A stretch of DNA of 64,000 nucleotides from Monodelphis domestica (taxonomy: Eukaryota > Chordata > Mammalia > Didelphimorphia > Didelphidae). Positions 43,599 to 54,799 of this stretch are shown piece by piece; within the stretch, counting starts at the first letter, position 1; every line of letters begins with the position of its first letter. The notes beneath the pieces were generated by a model. That model saw nothing but the letters and a program-made list of their open reading frames with translations. It did not search any database and was not told the DNA's origin. The translations under genes and the position numbers were made by a program. Location: contig NC_077235.1 of the NCBI RefSeq assembly GCF_027887165.1, positions 9,310,884 through 9,374,883 on the forward strand, written 5' to 3'.

Positions 43599-45945
43599 AA
43601 AAGAATTTCTATATATTTCCAACAAAACTCAACAGCAGGAGTTAGAAACTCCATTTAAAATCACTCCAGAGGAATTCCACATGAACTGAAATGACCTCCA
43701 GGAATTGATGCAGAATGAAAGGAGCAGAACCAGAACATCCTTATACACAGAGGTGGATACACTGTGGTATAATCAAACGTAATGGACTTCTCTACTAGCA
43801 GCAATGTAATGATCCAGGACAATTCTGAGGGACCTATGAGAAAAAACGCTGTCCATATCCAGATAAAGAACTGTGGGAGCAGAAACATAGAAGGAAAAAC
43901 AACTGCTTGATCACATGAGTCAATAGGGATATGATTGGGGAGGTAGACAATCACTCTAGTACAACTATCAATAATATGGAAATAGGTCTTGATCAATGAC
44001 ACATGTAAAACCCAGTGAAATTGAGTGTTGGCTATGGGAGGGGGGTCAGAGGAGGGGAGGGAAAGAACATGAATCATATAGCCATGGAAAATTTTTCTTA
44101 ATCAATTAAATGTTTTAAAAAATCACTCAAGACAATATAAAATATTTAAGAATCTATTTGCCAAGACAAACAGGTACTATATGAACACAACTACAAAATG
44201 CTTTCCACACAATTAAAACTAGATCTAAATAATTGGAAAAATATTAATTGCTCATGGGTAGAACAAGCTAACATAATAAAAATTACAATCTTACCCAAAT
44301 TAATCTACTTATTTAGTGCCATACCTATCAACTACCAAAAAACTTTTTTATACAATTAGAAAAAATTATAACAAAGTTTATCTGGAAGAAAAAGAGATCA
44401 AGATTATCAAGGGAAACAATGAAAAAAAATGTGAAGGATGGGAGCCTAGCAGAATCAGATCTTAAAATGTACTATAAAGCAGTGGTCATGAAAAGAATAT
44501 GGTACTGGCTAAGAGATAGAGGGGTGGATCAATGGAATAGACTTGAGGTAAATGACAGTAGCAAGATAGTGTTCAATAAACCCAAAGATCCCAGCTTTGG
44601 GGGCAAGAATCCACTATTTAATAAAAACTGCTGGGAGAATTGGAAAACAGTATGGAAGAAATTAGGTTTAGATCAACATCTCATACCCTATACCAAGATA
44701 AATTCAAAATGAGTGAATGACTTAAATATAAAGAGTGAAGTCATAAATAAATTAGGTGAATATAGAATAGTACACCTGTCAGATCTGTGGGAAAGGAAGG
44801 AATTTAAAACCGAGCAAGAGAGAGAGAACATTATAAAATGTAAAATGAATGGCTTTAAATATATCAAATTTAAAATGTTTTGTACAAGCAAAACCAATTC
44901 AACCAAAATTAGAAGGAAAGCAACAAACTGGGGGAAATGTATTTAAAAAAACTCTCTGACAGAGGTTTAATTTACCAAATATATAAGGAACTAAGTCAAA
45001 TTTCCAAAAATAAGCCATTTCCCAATTGACAAATGGTCAATGGATATGAATAGACAGTTTTCAGAAATCAGAAGTATCAGTAAGCACATAAAAGTGTTCT
45101 AAATCCTTGATTAGAGAAGTACAAATCAAAATAACTCTGAGGTACCACCTCACACCTAGCAGATTGGCCAATATGGTAGCAAAAGGAAGTGGTAAATGTT
45201 GGAGGGGATGTGGAAAAATTGGGACACTACTACATTCCTAGTGGAGTTGTGAATTGATCCAACCATTCTGGAGGGCAATTTGGAATTATGCCCACAGGGT
45301 TTAAAAAACTTTCTGCCCTTTGATCCAGCCGAACCACGGAACCACCGATGGGTTTGTACACCAAAGAGATAACATGGAAAAGTACTTACACATTTATAGC
45401 TGCCCTCTCTGTGGTAGCAAAAAAATTGAAAAATGAGGGAATGTCCTTCAATTGGGCAATGGCCGAATAAATTGTGCTACCTGATGGTGATAGAGTACTA
45501 TTGTGCTCAAAGAAATAATGAACTGGAGGGATTCCAGGTGAACTAGAATGACCTCCAGGATTGTACACAGGGACTGATACACTGTGGTACAATGGAATGT
45601 AGTGGACTTCTCTACTAGCAGCAACATAATGATCCAGGACAATTCTGAGGGACTTATGAGAAAGACACTATCCACATCCAGAGAAAGAACTGTGGGAACA
45701 GAAAGGCAGAAGAAAAACATATGATCAATCATGTGGTTCGATGGTGATCTGATTGGGGTTTTGGCTTTAAAAGGTCACTTTATTGCAAATATGAATAATA
45801 TGGAAATGGGTTTTGAACAATGATATGTGTATAACCCAGTGGAATTGCTCGTCGGCTCCGGTATGGTGGAGGTAGGATGGGAGGGAAAGAACATGAATCA
45901 TGTAGCCATGGAAAAATATTCTAAATAAAATAATAATTTTTAAAA
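43599..45945 (+). mobile_element. L1 ORF2 and 3' UTR, interrupted by a nested L1
   Basis: ORF2 sequence at 43599-43666 continues at 44119 after an insertion and runs to a 3' tail near 45930 ('ggaaaaatattctaaataaa'). Frames at 44419-44712 and 44713-44946 are adjacent parts of one broken ORF2. Confidence 0.85.
43667..44118 (+). mobile_element. Nested L1 3' fragment with 10-bp target duplication
   Basis: A 452-bp piece (end of ORF2 and 3' UTR) is inserted in L1 ORF2. The host sequence aaaatcactc occurs at 43657-43666 and again at 44119-44128, and the host reading continues across it. Confidence 0.85.
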
Positions 45946-46135
45946 GGGAGATCAATCCCATGGGTATGGAGAGTAGGGGAGATGGGGAAAAGGAGAAAAA
46001 AGAATGTTGGTGCCATATCTAGGAGTGGTTTTAATTCATATTTATTCCAGTTCATTCTGATCACACCTTGAATCCTGAGTAAAGCATGTTGCCTGTTCAG
46101 ATTGTGTTATGTCTTCCACAGTGATGTGAAGTTTT
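45946..46135. other. Unassigned
   Basis: Short unique-looking stretch between L1 and SINE. Confidence 0.4.
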
Positions 46136-46151
46136 AACAAGTGGGCATGTG

Positions 46152-46361
46152 GAGGGCAACTGGGTAGCTCAGTGGATTGAGAGCCAGGCCCAGAGATGGG
46201 AGGTCCTAGGTTCAAATCTGACCTCAGCCACTTCCCAGCTGGGTGACCCTGGGCAAGTCACTTCACCCCCATTGCCTAGCCCTCACCACTCTTCTGCCTT
46301 GGAACCAATACCTAGTATTGATTCCAAGATGGAAGGGAAGGGGTTAAAAAAAAGAAAATAA
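46152..46361 (+). mobile_element. Marsupial tRNA-derived SINE, well preserved
   Basis: All diagnostic segments are present: 'gcaactgggtagctcagtgg', 'ggttcaaatctgacctcagc', 'gtgaccctgggcaagtcact', the tail 'ccaagatggaagggaagggg' and an A-rich end. The direct repeat aacaagtgggYatgtg lies at 46136-46151 and 46362-46377 (15 of 16). This is one of the younger insertions. Confidence 0.95.
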
Positions 46362-46564
46362 AACAAGTGGGTATGTGTGAATGAGTTGTCTACACTGCTT
46401 AATAAAAGAGAAGTAAGTATGTCAATTGAGTGAGATGGCAGGGGTGGGTAGGAATACGCAAAATAGCTCCTTCCCCAAAAATAATTATTTAGGAGAGATC
46501 TCCAAAGAAGCAACGAGAGGTTCTTTTTATAAAATATACATGAAAGGTCTTGGGTATTCAGAAG
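46362..46564. other. Unassigned
   Basis: Target duplication followed by unique-looking sequence. Confidence 0.4.
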
Positions 46565-46890
46565 ACTTCAATTTTTTATGATTTATTTATTTTCCCCAAT
46601 TACATGTAATCCGAAACTTCCACTTAATGTTTTTTAAAGTTATATGATCCAAATTGTCTGCCTCCACTCCCCCTTCCCAGAGCTGGCAAGCAGTTCAGTC
46701 TGGGTCATACATGTATGATCACACAAAACACTCCCATGTTGATCATTTTTGCAAGAGAATAATCATATAAAACTCAAATCCCCAAACAAAAACCCAAGTA
46801 AACAAGGGAGACATCTTTTGTTTTTGTCTGTGTTCTGACTCCAGCAGTTCTTTCTCTGGAGGTGGGAAGAAAGCATTCTTTGTGGCCCAT
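46565..46890 (-). mobile_element. L1 3' end fragment
   Basis: Complement of the L1 tail ('ttccccaattacatgtaatc') and 3' UTR, up to 'cagttctttctctggaggtg'. Confidence 0.75.
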
Positions 46891-46917
46891 GCAAACCGTG
46901 ATCAGCAAAGCATACCC

Positions 46918-47235
46918 AAAAGGGACACATGATGAAAAATGCCGTCCATGGCCAAAGAAGGGACTGTTGGCTTCTGAGTACACATCAAAGTATGCTGTCA
47001 TCTTCCACTTTATTTCCTTCGTGAGTTTTTTCTTGTATGTATATGTGTCGTCTATCATGACATGAACAATATAGAAATCTGTACTGCATGAAAACACTGG
47101 TATAAGCTATATCAGACTGTTTATTGCCTGAAGGGGACAAGGGAGGGAAGAAAAAGAAATCCAAATCCTAAAACATCAGAAAACAATGGTCAAAATTATT
47201 TCTACATGTAACTGAAAAAATAAAATAAATGAATA
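46918..47235 (+). mobile_element. L1 3' end fragment, opposite orientation
   Basis: 'gacacatgatgaaaaatgcc' to 'ctacatgtaactgaaaaaat' is an L1 3' UTR in the + direction. Together with the preceding fragment it gives two L1 tails pointing outward. Confidence 0.7.
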
Positions 47236-47339
47236 TTTTAAAAACCAAATTTTCAAGGTAACTAAATAATAAATTAATTTTTTGAATATAAGAAGTTAGG
47301 TGAATGAGCAGCTGGATGGTCAGATCCAAAAAGTAGTCA

Positions 47340-47570
47340 CAAAGGCCCAATGACTGACAACTCAGAAGAAGTCTCTTACGGAGTGCCTGAGGGAATCTAT
47401 GTTTGCCCTATGTGCTTTGACTTTGTTTTCGCCAGTGACTTAAAGGCAGCTCTAGCATGCTTATATGACACAAAGCTAGGAAGGCTGGCTATCACACTGG
47501 ATGAAAGTCTATATCAAAAAAATCATGATGGGCTACCACACTGGACTGAATCAATGATCTAATTAAAATA
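47340..47570 (+). mobile_element. CR1/L3 LINE polymerase fragment
   Basis: The 70-codon frame 47350-47562 contains 'DTKLGRLAITLDESLYQK' followed by 'PHWTES', matching the CR1 polymerase segment after the catalytic aspartates (ADDTKLG). The aspartate box itself is degraded to 'LYDTKLG'. Not a host gene. Confidence 0.7.
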
Positions 47571-48570
47571 AAGAGGATGATCAGTGGAACAGGCAAGGTA
47601 ATCAACATATAGAAGCAAACAAACACAGTAACCTAGTGCTTGGCTTATTATTCGACAAAAACTGCTGGGAAAACTAGATAATCAGTCTGGCAAAAATTAG
47701 ATTTAAGCTAACACTTTACTTCACACCCTATAGCAACTTGGCTCCAAATGGATTATATGACCTAGATACAAAAGACCATAAATTATAAGCATGAGGAAGA
47801 AATTCATTTTCAGAGTTCTGGAAAGGAGAGTTCATAACTGAGCGAAGAATAGAGAGGATCACAAAAAATAAAACGGGTCATTCACATATATAAAAAAAGC
47901 TTTGTATCAATAAATCCAATGCCGTTTAGAAGGGTAAAAGTTAAATAGGGAAAAAAAAGTCTTCACAGCGAGTTTCTCCTATAAAATTTCATTTCGAAGA
48001 CATCTAGGGAACTGATTCAAATTTCTAAAAATAAGAACCATTTGCCAATTGATGAATGCCCAAAGATATGACTAAGCAGTTCTCAAAGGAAGTAGTCTAA
48101 GCTATGCATAGCAATTTGGAAAAAAAATGTTCTAAATCACTTACTGGAGAAACATGAAAAAGTGACGCTGAGATTCGATCTTACAATCCAAAGATTGGGC
48201 AAGTTGACCAGAAAAGAAAATGACAAATGTTGGAGGGAGGGGCTGAAAGAAAACAGGCGCATTGTTGGTGGAACTGTGAATTAGTCCAGTCATTCTGGGA
48301 AGCAATTTGGAATGCCTTCCCCCAAGCCTCAGAAGTTATTAAACAGTGCATATCTTAGATTGAAAAGAGATCCAAGAAGAGGGAAATGTCTCATAGGCAC
48401 AAAAATATTTAAAGCAGCTCTTTGTGAATTGGCAAAGAACTGTAAACTAAAGGAGGTGTCCACCCATTGGCTTAATCAATTATGGTATATGAATGTAACA
48501 ACATTTGTGCTGAAAGAAATTGTGAAAGGGACAGTTACTGAGGAACTTGAGAAGATTTGTATGAGCCAAT
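47571..48570 (+). mobile_element. Old L1 ORF2 to 3' region
   Basis: 'gcttggcttattattcgaca', 'aaactgctgggaaaactaga', 'ccaatgccgtttagaagggt', 'gaattagtccagtcattctg' and 'gcacaaaaatatttaaagca' follow the L1 order with many gaps. Confidence 0.7.
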
Positions 48571-49120
48571 GAAGAGTGAAATGAGGAGAAAGAAGTAGGA
48601 AGGATGGATCAGGAAAAGCTTCATGCAAAAGATGCTACTTGAGGCTTGGGGGAAGGCATAAATTCCAAGAGGTGAGAATGGAAAAAGAGTGCTGCATATG
48701 GGGCTCAGTGAGAGAGCCTGAGTGGCCAGAGAGGCCATGGTAGGGGAGATGGAGTGGAGCCAAGCTGTGATGGGATTTAAATGGCAAACAAAGGAGTTTA
48801 TTCTGGACATAACAGAGAGTCCCTGGAGTCTACTGAATAAGGGGAGTAATGGGGTCAGACATGGAGAATGGATCAGATCAGGGAGAGACTTTGGGCAGGG
48901 AGACCAAGGAGGAGGAAATTGCAAGTGCAGCTCTGACACCAGAGTGCAATCGATGTTGTAGAGCCAGAAATGACGAAATCTAGCAAATGACTGGATGGGG
49001 TGGGAGGTGGGGAGACGTCACTGAGAGTGGGACCTCAAGGATAACACTGAGGATATGAACCTGGAGGACAAAAAATGGAATAGTCTGGGAAAGGGCTAAA
49101 ACACCCATGGATCATCCAGG
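48571..49120 (+). mobile_element. MAR1/L2-like marsupial repeat
   Basis: 'ctgtgatgggatttaaatgg', 'ggagtttattctggacataa', 'agtccctggagtctactgaa' and 'gtaatggggtcagacatgga' match a long, frequent marsupial repeat in the expected order. Confidence 0.6.
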
Positions 49121-49379
49121 CCAAAACGCCTAAGAAAAAGTTGGTGATGTAAGATGAGCTCTCGGTGTCACCAGTGTAATTCAAGGTGATACTTAAACCC
49201 ATAAGAGCTGATGAGGTCATTGCAGAAGAGTGAAGACAAAGCAGAGCAAGTGAGCATCTTGAGGTGTGACATTCCTGGCACAATGCTGGCCTGGGTCTTC
49301 TCATTTCCTGGTGATTCCTCTACTTAAGTGTAAGCTAAGCCTCTCAATCAATGAGTTTATCTACTCACATTGATTGCCA
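49121..49379. other. Unassigned
   Basis: Probable tail of the preceding repeat. No gene. Confidence 0.35.
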
Positions 49380-50480
49380 AGTCTACATCTGTAGCCCTTA
49401 CGTCTCTCCTGAACTCACATTCTGTGTTCTCCCAGGAATGCTAATCATTTCTAGCAGCATATACTGCTATAGTCCCTTCTATTCGACAAGCCCACACCTG
49501 AACTTAGCTTCTTCCTCTCCTACTCCAGCTGCTGCTCCTCCTTGATTTTGCTTTTGGTACCACCATCCTTCCAGTCACCTAGGCTTCCGAGTCATTTTTA
49601 CTTCTCCAGTTACTCTCATCTCCCACAGCTAGTCATCTCCGCATCTCCAGACTTTGTCCCCTCCTTAACGTTTCCTCTCCCATTGCCTGGGGTTTCTTCC
49701 TCATTATCTCTCATCTCCAAACTGGTCTCCCTACTTCAGAAACAATTCCAGAAGCATTTAACTAAGCGCCTGCTACATGCCAGGCATTACACCAGAAAAG
49801 AAATGAAATAGTCCCTGCTTGCCAGGAGTTTGCTGAGGACAGTTGAGAAGTCCAAGGATAAGTAAACAACAAATGGCTACCAAAGGGTTCGAATGGATAG
49901 CACAAACACCTGCAAGACTCAAGAAAAGCATCTACCAGAAGGTTGTACTTGAGCCAAGGCTTGAAGGGAATGAAAGGTTCAGAGAGACGAAGGGAAGAGG
50001 GGAAACCTTCCAAGCAAAGACATGAAGGCAGGAGATAGAAGGCCATATTTGGAAAACATCAAATAGGATGAGAGGATAACGAACAATCAGCCTGAAAATG
50101 TAAGCAGGAGCTGTACTGAAGAGAGCATTAAATGACAAACCTAAGACTTTGGTCTTTATCTTAGAGGCACAAAAGCTTCTTGAGCAGGACAGTGGCATGG
50201 TCAGATGCCCAGTTCTTCTCACTCCAATCTGCTGCTTGGTTAATCTTCCTAAAGAGCAATTCTGATCAGATCATTCCCCTGTTCAAAGCCTTCAAAGCCA
50301 CTTTGGTCTCTTGGAAATTCCACAGGCTCCTCATGTTGGCATCCAAAGACCTCCATGATACATTTTCCAATGGCCTTTTCAGTCTTACTTCCCACTACTC
50401 CCCTAGCATATACCTACACATGCAAACAAAACTAAACTATTTATTCCCCGTTTCCCCTCCTGCCCCTGTTCAGTGCTGTG
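49380..50480 (+). mobile_element. L2 LINE interrupted by a MAR1-like repeat
   Basis: L2 text ('ctcatctccaaactggtctc', about 49708) is interrupted at about 49741 by a MAR1-like block ('taagcgcctgctacatgcca' to 'agtggcatggtcagatgccc'). It resumes at about 50215 ('ctgcttggttaatcttccta', 'atcattcccctgttcaaagc'). Confidence 0.65.
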
Positions 50481-50501
50481 ATATGGAAATCACTTTAAAA
50501 G

Positions 50502-50622
50502 ACTGATATATATTAATTTAAGGTCGCCAAGGAATTCAGCTATGTAATTCCTAAATGAAAACTCAAGTCAGCAGTCAACCTTTTATGGAGTTCTTAATTA
50601 CTAACAGGAGGAAGAAAGGTAT

Positions 50623-50686
<64 letters not shown>

Positions 50687-50995
50687 GGAGAGAAGGGAAT
50701 AGGGCTTAAATACCCCCTCTGCTTAGGTTGGGCCAAAGGCCCAAGGCCTTGGATAGCCGAGGCAAAGAAAGGAGATCAGTCCCTATCACTCACATGACCA
50801 AAATGGAGAAACTGTCTGAGGGCATCCACTCCAAGCACCAGGCTTCAACAACAACCTTTCCTCCACACAGGAAGTCCCCAGACTCCTCAGCTGTCCTCTA
50901 CCTCACTTCCTGTGTCTCCAGCTTAACCCAGGACCACCCAGATGTCTGTCCCCTTTGCACATGTCTGTTGAAGGCCATATTCTCAAATAATTAAA
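50502..50995 (+). mobile_element. LTR-like element with a (GA)n expansion
   Basis: 'ttttatggagttcttaatta' is followed by (GA)n and the TATA-like 'ggcttaaataccccctctg'. The order parallels 57430-57775 (ttttatgaggtttattaaag, then aatttaaataccccttctcc). The 3' end is uncertain. Confidence 0.45.
50623..50682. repeat. (GA)n microsatellite
   Basis: About 30 uninterrupted GA units. Likely length-polymorphic. Confidence 0.95.
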
Positions 50996-51716
50996 TCTTG
51001 AGCTTTGCTGCAGCCCTTTCTAAATCCTGTTACGTTGAGTAGGGTGGAGAGTGTAGTTTCCAAGACCTGATTCTGTCATTCCAAGTATCTCCATTGTTAT
51101 TGATCAGGAAATAGCCAAATCCCATCCTCTAAAGAATGGTTTGAACAGGGTTGAGTAGTTTTGAAATTCACAGTGCTCAATCACCGTTGCTGTCTTTCTT
51201 GACCTTCAGCATTGTCTCTTCATCAATGGAGGATAGCCAACTTTTGGAAACAGAAGCTCTTGAAGAGCAAGTACTAAAGGACAGCCAGGTTGTGATCTCT
51301 GTCAATGGAGGAAATAAAAATACTGAAGATCGTCCCTGCTCTCCAGGAGTTGTCATTCTAATTGGAGGAGATGGGTGACTCAACCACAGAACTGATGGAA
51401 AGAAAGGTCTGCACGTCTGAAAAGTGAAGTGGAGGGCAGGCGGCAGTGCCCAGGGATCTGGAAAGGACAACAACAGGGAAGATGGGCAGACCCAGAGGAC
51501 CTCAGGACACAATCACCTGGCAGATGATAAGAGCTGCTGTTTTCATCCTTGTTAAACAGAATGTTTGGTTGTGGATAAATGGAGATTTTGAAACTGACTT
51601 CATTCCCCAGAAGTCCTTAGTATTTCCCCAAATTCTCTATAATCTCTCCTGTGTCTCCACATTGGCGAGATCGTGTTATTGGCATTTAAGTGGATGTATT
51701 CTCCTCTCATGCTCTT
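50996..51716. other. Unassigned with a possible MAR1 remnant
   Basis: 51285-51400 ('tcgtccctgctctccaggag') resembles the middle of the MAR1-like repeat. The rest is not recognised. Confidence 0.4.
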
Positions 51717-51916
51717 TTTTTTTAAAACCCTCACCTTCTGTCTTGGAATCAATACTGTGTACTGGTTCCAAGGCAGAAGAGTGGTAAGGGCTAGGCAATG
51801 GGGGTCAAGTGACTTGCCCAGGGTCACACAGCTGGAAAGGGTCTGAGGCCACATTTGAACCAGGACCTCCCATCTCTAGGTCTGAATCTCAATCCACTGA
51901 GCCACCTAACTGCCCC
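51717..51916 (-). mobile_element. Marsupial tRNA-derived SINE
   Basis: Complement of the family from 'aaaccctcaccttctgtctt' to 'gagccacctaactgcccc'. Well preserved. Confidence 0.92.
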
Positions 51917-52204
51917 CTAAAATTTCATTTTTTAAAGTTCAAAGACGCCATTAAAGTCCCTTGCTCGCAACTTAGAGGGTGTTAGTTGGGATACTGAGAT
52001 GAAAGCATGTCCCAGCTCTGGTCTGTGGGGGAAAGGTTAGAAAAGGCAGTGGAGATTAGACTCTCCTCTCTCCATTGTTCTTAAATACCACACACACAAA
52101 TAAGCCTCAACTAGCACTGAAAATCTGTTTTGTAAATATCAAGTGATGATAAAGGGCTCTGCTGAACATTTCTTTCAGGATCACAGATTTTATTTCTTTT
52201 TGTA
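51917..52204. other. Unassigned
   Basis: No element or gene recognised. Confidence 0.4.
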
Positions 52205-52440
52205 ATTGATTTATTTATCAACATGAGGATCAGAGATTTTAAATTGGGAAGAACCTCAGCTTTCATCTGTAACAACTTCCTCATTTTATAGATGAGGAAA
52301 CTGAGGACTGGAGAGGTTACTCGATTTTCCTCTGGCTACACAGGCTGATAAGTGACAGAGTAAGAATTTGACATTTGAACCCAGATCCTCTCACTCCAAA
52401 TCCAGTGACTTTGCCATTGTACCAAGCTTTCTAGCTGCTG
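52205..52440 (+). mobile_element. MIR/THER-family SINE
   Basis: 'ttttatagatgaggaaactg', 'aggactggagaggttactcg' and 'gacatttgaacccagatcct' are in order. Confidence 0.8.
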
Positions 52441-53185
52441 TCTAGTTCCCCCCCTGAGTGCCAAAGGAAGTCAGCAAGTGTCTCGAGTGGTGTTTTTTAT
52501 TCAAAGACGACATTTCTTGTTCCATGAGTTAAATGCTCCCTATGAATCTCCTCCTACTTTGCTTTTTCCAAATGGTGGCTCGGTCTCGGATTCCTGGGCT
52601 ACTAGAGTAAAACGGAGTAAGGCCTGAAACAGCACTACTTTGGTTCATCTCGGTTGAGGTTACCCAAAGCCAAGAAATGGAGTCCCAGAAAAGACCTCTT
52701 TTCCACATTTGTTCCTGTCTAAGTCCAGAAACCCCAGAGATGTCTGTCCATCCGTCTGTCCATCCATTCTGCACTACAAATAACCGACCCTTCCTGTGGC
52801 TATTTTTTGTTTACAACCATTTTGTACTTTGGGGAGGGAAGGAGACCTGAACAGAGTTATCTTCCTCACAGGCAGCAAGGACAAAACCATGATGGTAAAA
52901 GGAAATGACTCCCCGGTGCTCTTCACTGGCCACACTCCAACCTCCAGCCTCCCTCTCCTCCCCCATCCCAGCACAGCCCAGTTTCTCAGGCCCTTTGTGA
53001 CTTGGCATTACTCAGTATTCAGGAAAAGGACTGTTTTTACATGCAGAAGAAGCCACTACACCAGGGCTGGGAGCTCCTTTCAGAAATGGCTAAACAATTA
53101 GTCAGTCGCAGTAACTTCTGGGAGGGAATATGTGCTCGCCATCTGGACTGAAGAATTTGTAAACGTGGGGAAGCGTTTATTATTA
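52441..53185. other. Repeat-poor stretch upstream of IL13RA1
   Basis: No gene signature. Two neighbouring 80-100 codon frames on opposite strands are not supported by motifs. Confidence 0.45.
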
Positions 53186-53189
53186 GGCC

Positions 53190-53885
53190 TATTAACAACA
53201 AGCATTTAGAGAGTACTTACTGTGTGCCAGGCACTATACAGATACCTCATTTGAGGCTCCAAATACCCCTAGGAGGCAAATGCCAGAATTCTTCCCATTT
53301 TTCAACTGAGGAAACTGAGGCAGACAGAAGTATGGTGATTGACTTGCTAGATTTGAACTCAGGTCTTCCTAACTCCAGGTCCAGCACCACTTAGCTTCAG
53401 AATACTCAATCTGGAATCAGTAAGATCTGGGTTCAAATTCTCTTCCTTCCTGACAGTGAGCTATATGACTGTCTTCCCGAATGTCCAATTCCTCCCAGTC
53501 AAAGTGGCGATATGTACTGATCCCACTTTACTATGGGTAATAGGAGATCCCCGGTACTTGGTGAACCTGCTTCAAGAGGGCTCAAGAGAGATGCTGTGGA
53601 CAAAGGGCTACACAAATTAACAGCCATCTTTAGTCTTTCCCAGCTGCAACAAGAGAAGTTAACAGTTATGCTGCACCTACTATGTGCCAGGCCCTGGGCA
53701 CAAATATGCTATGATCTCACTGGGCCCTCACCAGGACCCTGAGAGATGGATACTCTTATTATCCCCACTTTAGAGGAAGCAGGCAGGCAGCGGGTGAGTG
53801 CCTTATCCAAGTAGATAGGTGCCTGAGGTCAAATTTGAACTCAGGTCTTCCTGTCTTCAGGCTCAGCCCTCTCTTCACTGTGGCC
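53190..53885 (+). mobile_element. Cluster of MIR-family SINEs
   Basis: Two MIR copies, at 53190-53400 ('ttactgtgtgccaggcacta', 'caactgaggaaactgaggca') and 53650-53885 ('tactatgtgccaggccctgg', 'aaatttgaactcaggtcttc'). A partial tRNA-like SINE lies between them (about 53400-53470). Confidence 0.75.
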
Positions 53886-53909
53886 ACATCTCGCTGCCCT
53901 CCCCTCCCA

Positions 53910-54080
53910 ATGGCAGCTGGGGGGCTCCGTGGAGAGAGAGGGAGCGGAGTGCCAGGCCTGGAAACAGGAAGTCCTGGGTTTGAATCTAGCCTCAGACACT
54001 TCCTAGCTGAGCAAATCGCCCAACCCCCCACTGCTCAGCCCTTACTGCTCTTCTGCCTAGGAACTGATAGAGATTTCAAG
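53910..54080 (+). mobile_element. Marsupial tRNA-derived SINE
   Basis: 'aagtcctgggtttgaatcta' and 'cagacacttcctagctgagc' give the family signature. The head is altered (ggcagctggggggctccgtg). Confidence 0.75.
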
Positions 54081-54339
54081 ACCTGACATCAGGGCAGGCA
54101 GGAGGCTTTTACACAAACTCAGACCCCGAGGCGGACCAATAACTGCTTCGCCTTGGGCTAGGGGCTCACCTGGGCTGCGGGAGGATTTTGAGCTTCTCAG
54201 GCGTCACTAGATCCAATCCCTCCAGGGGAGCGAGCAGGGAAGGGACTGGCTTGAGGCCACCAGCCCCGCAGTGGCCTTCTCCAGGCCCAGTTCTCACACC
54301 TCTAGCCCAGACAAGTGGATCCACGTGCCACCATCCCCC

Positions 54340-54717
54340 AGAAGCCCTCTCGGGGGCGGGCAGGAGAGCTCCGCCCCAGCGGGGATGAAGAGGAGCGGCA
54401 GGAGGGAGTTTAAGTTCAAGTTTGGAATTTTACTTCCGGGAAAGGCAGCCTAGGTAGCCGGGCCGGCCAGGCAGGTAGGTGTTTGGGGCGGGCTAGGCAA
54501 CTCAGCCTTCCCGGGTTACCTGAGGCAAGAGGGCGGGGCCTGCGACTGTTCACTCTTCCCGTCTGGCCCCGCCCCCTCGTCCCAGGCCGGCCGAGCAGCC
54601 CTAGAGTTGGAGTTGGGAAGTGCTCGGGAAGCCCGAGGGTGGACACCTCCTCCTCCGCTCTGCTGCCGCCGCCCTAAAGCTTTGGCCCGGCCGGCCAGTC
54701 TTGGGAGCAAGGGGCGC
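54340..54717 (+). promoter_or_regulatory. GC-rich promoter and 5' UTR of IL13RA1
   Basis: CpG-dense sequence, absent elsewhere in the window, leads into the first coding exon. GC boxes gggcggggcc (about 54531) and ccccgccccc (about 54567) can bind Sp1-type factors. 54434-54442 is ttccgggaa, which fits both an ETS core and a TTCNNNGAA STAT site. No TATA box is placed, so dispersed CpG-type initiation is expected. The exact start is not visible. Confidence 0.75.
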
Positions 54718-54799
54718 ATGGAGGGGCCCGTAATCCTCTGCCTGCTATGGGCTGCGGGGGTGCTTGGCACCCCCGCCACCTCCTCGGAGATCCCAACCG
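54718..54799 (+). CDS. IL13RA1: IL13RA1 exon 1 (signal peptide)
   Basis: IL13RA1 is the type I membrane receptor chain that binds IL-13 and, with IL-4R-alpha, forms the type II IL-4/IL-13 receptor signalling through JAKs and STAT6. This exon encodes 27 residues plus one base: ATG at 54718, a hydrophobic core (VILCLLWAAGVLG) and a small-residue region suited to signal peptidase cleavage. The donor is ccg|gtgagt at 54799/54800. Phase 1 matches the acceptor of exon 2 (joined codon GAA). The human protein also starts with a short MEW-type signal peptide from one exon. The upstream in-frame sequence is open but has no ATG, so 54718 is the start. Context at -3 is C and at +4 G. Confidence 0.85.

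Noticed and set aside
46152..46361. tRNA gene at the SINE head
   Set aside because: The box-like segments belong to a tRNA-derived SINE; the cloverleaf is not complete and target duplications show retrotransposition.
47350..47562. 70-codon frame as a small zinc-finger-like gene (CPMC)
   Set aside because: The DTKLG segment identifies a CR1/L3 polymerase relic.
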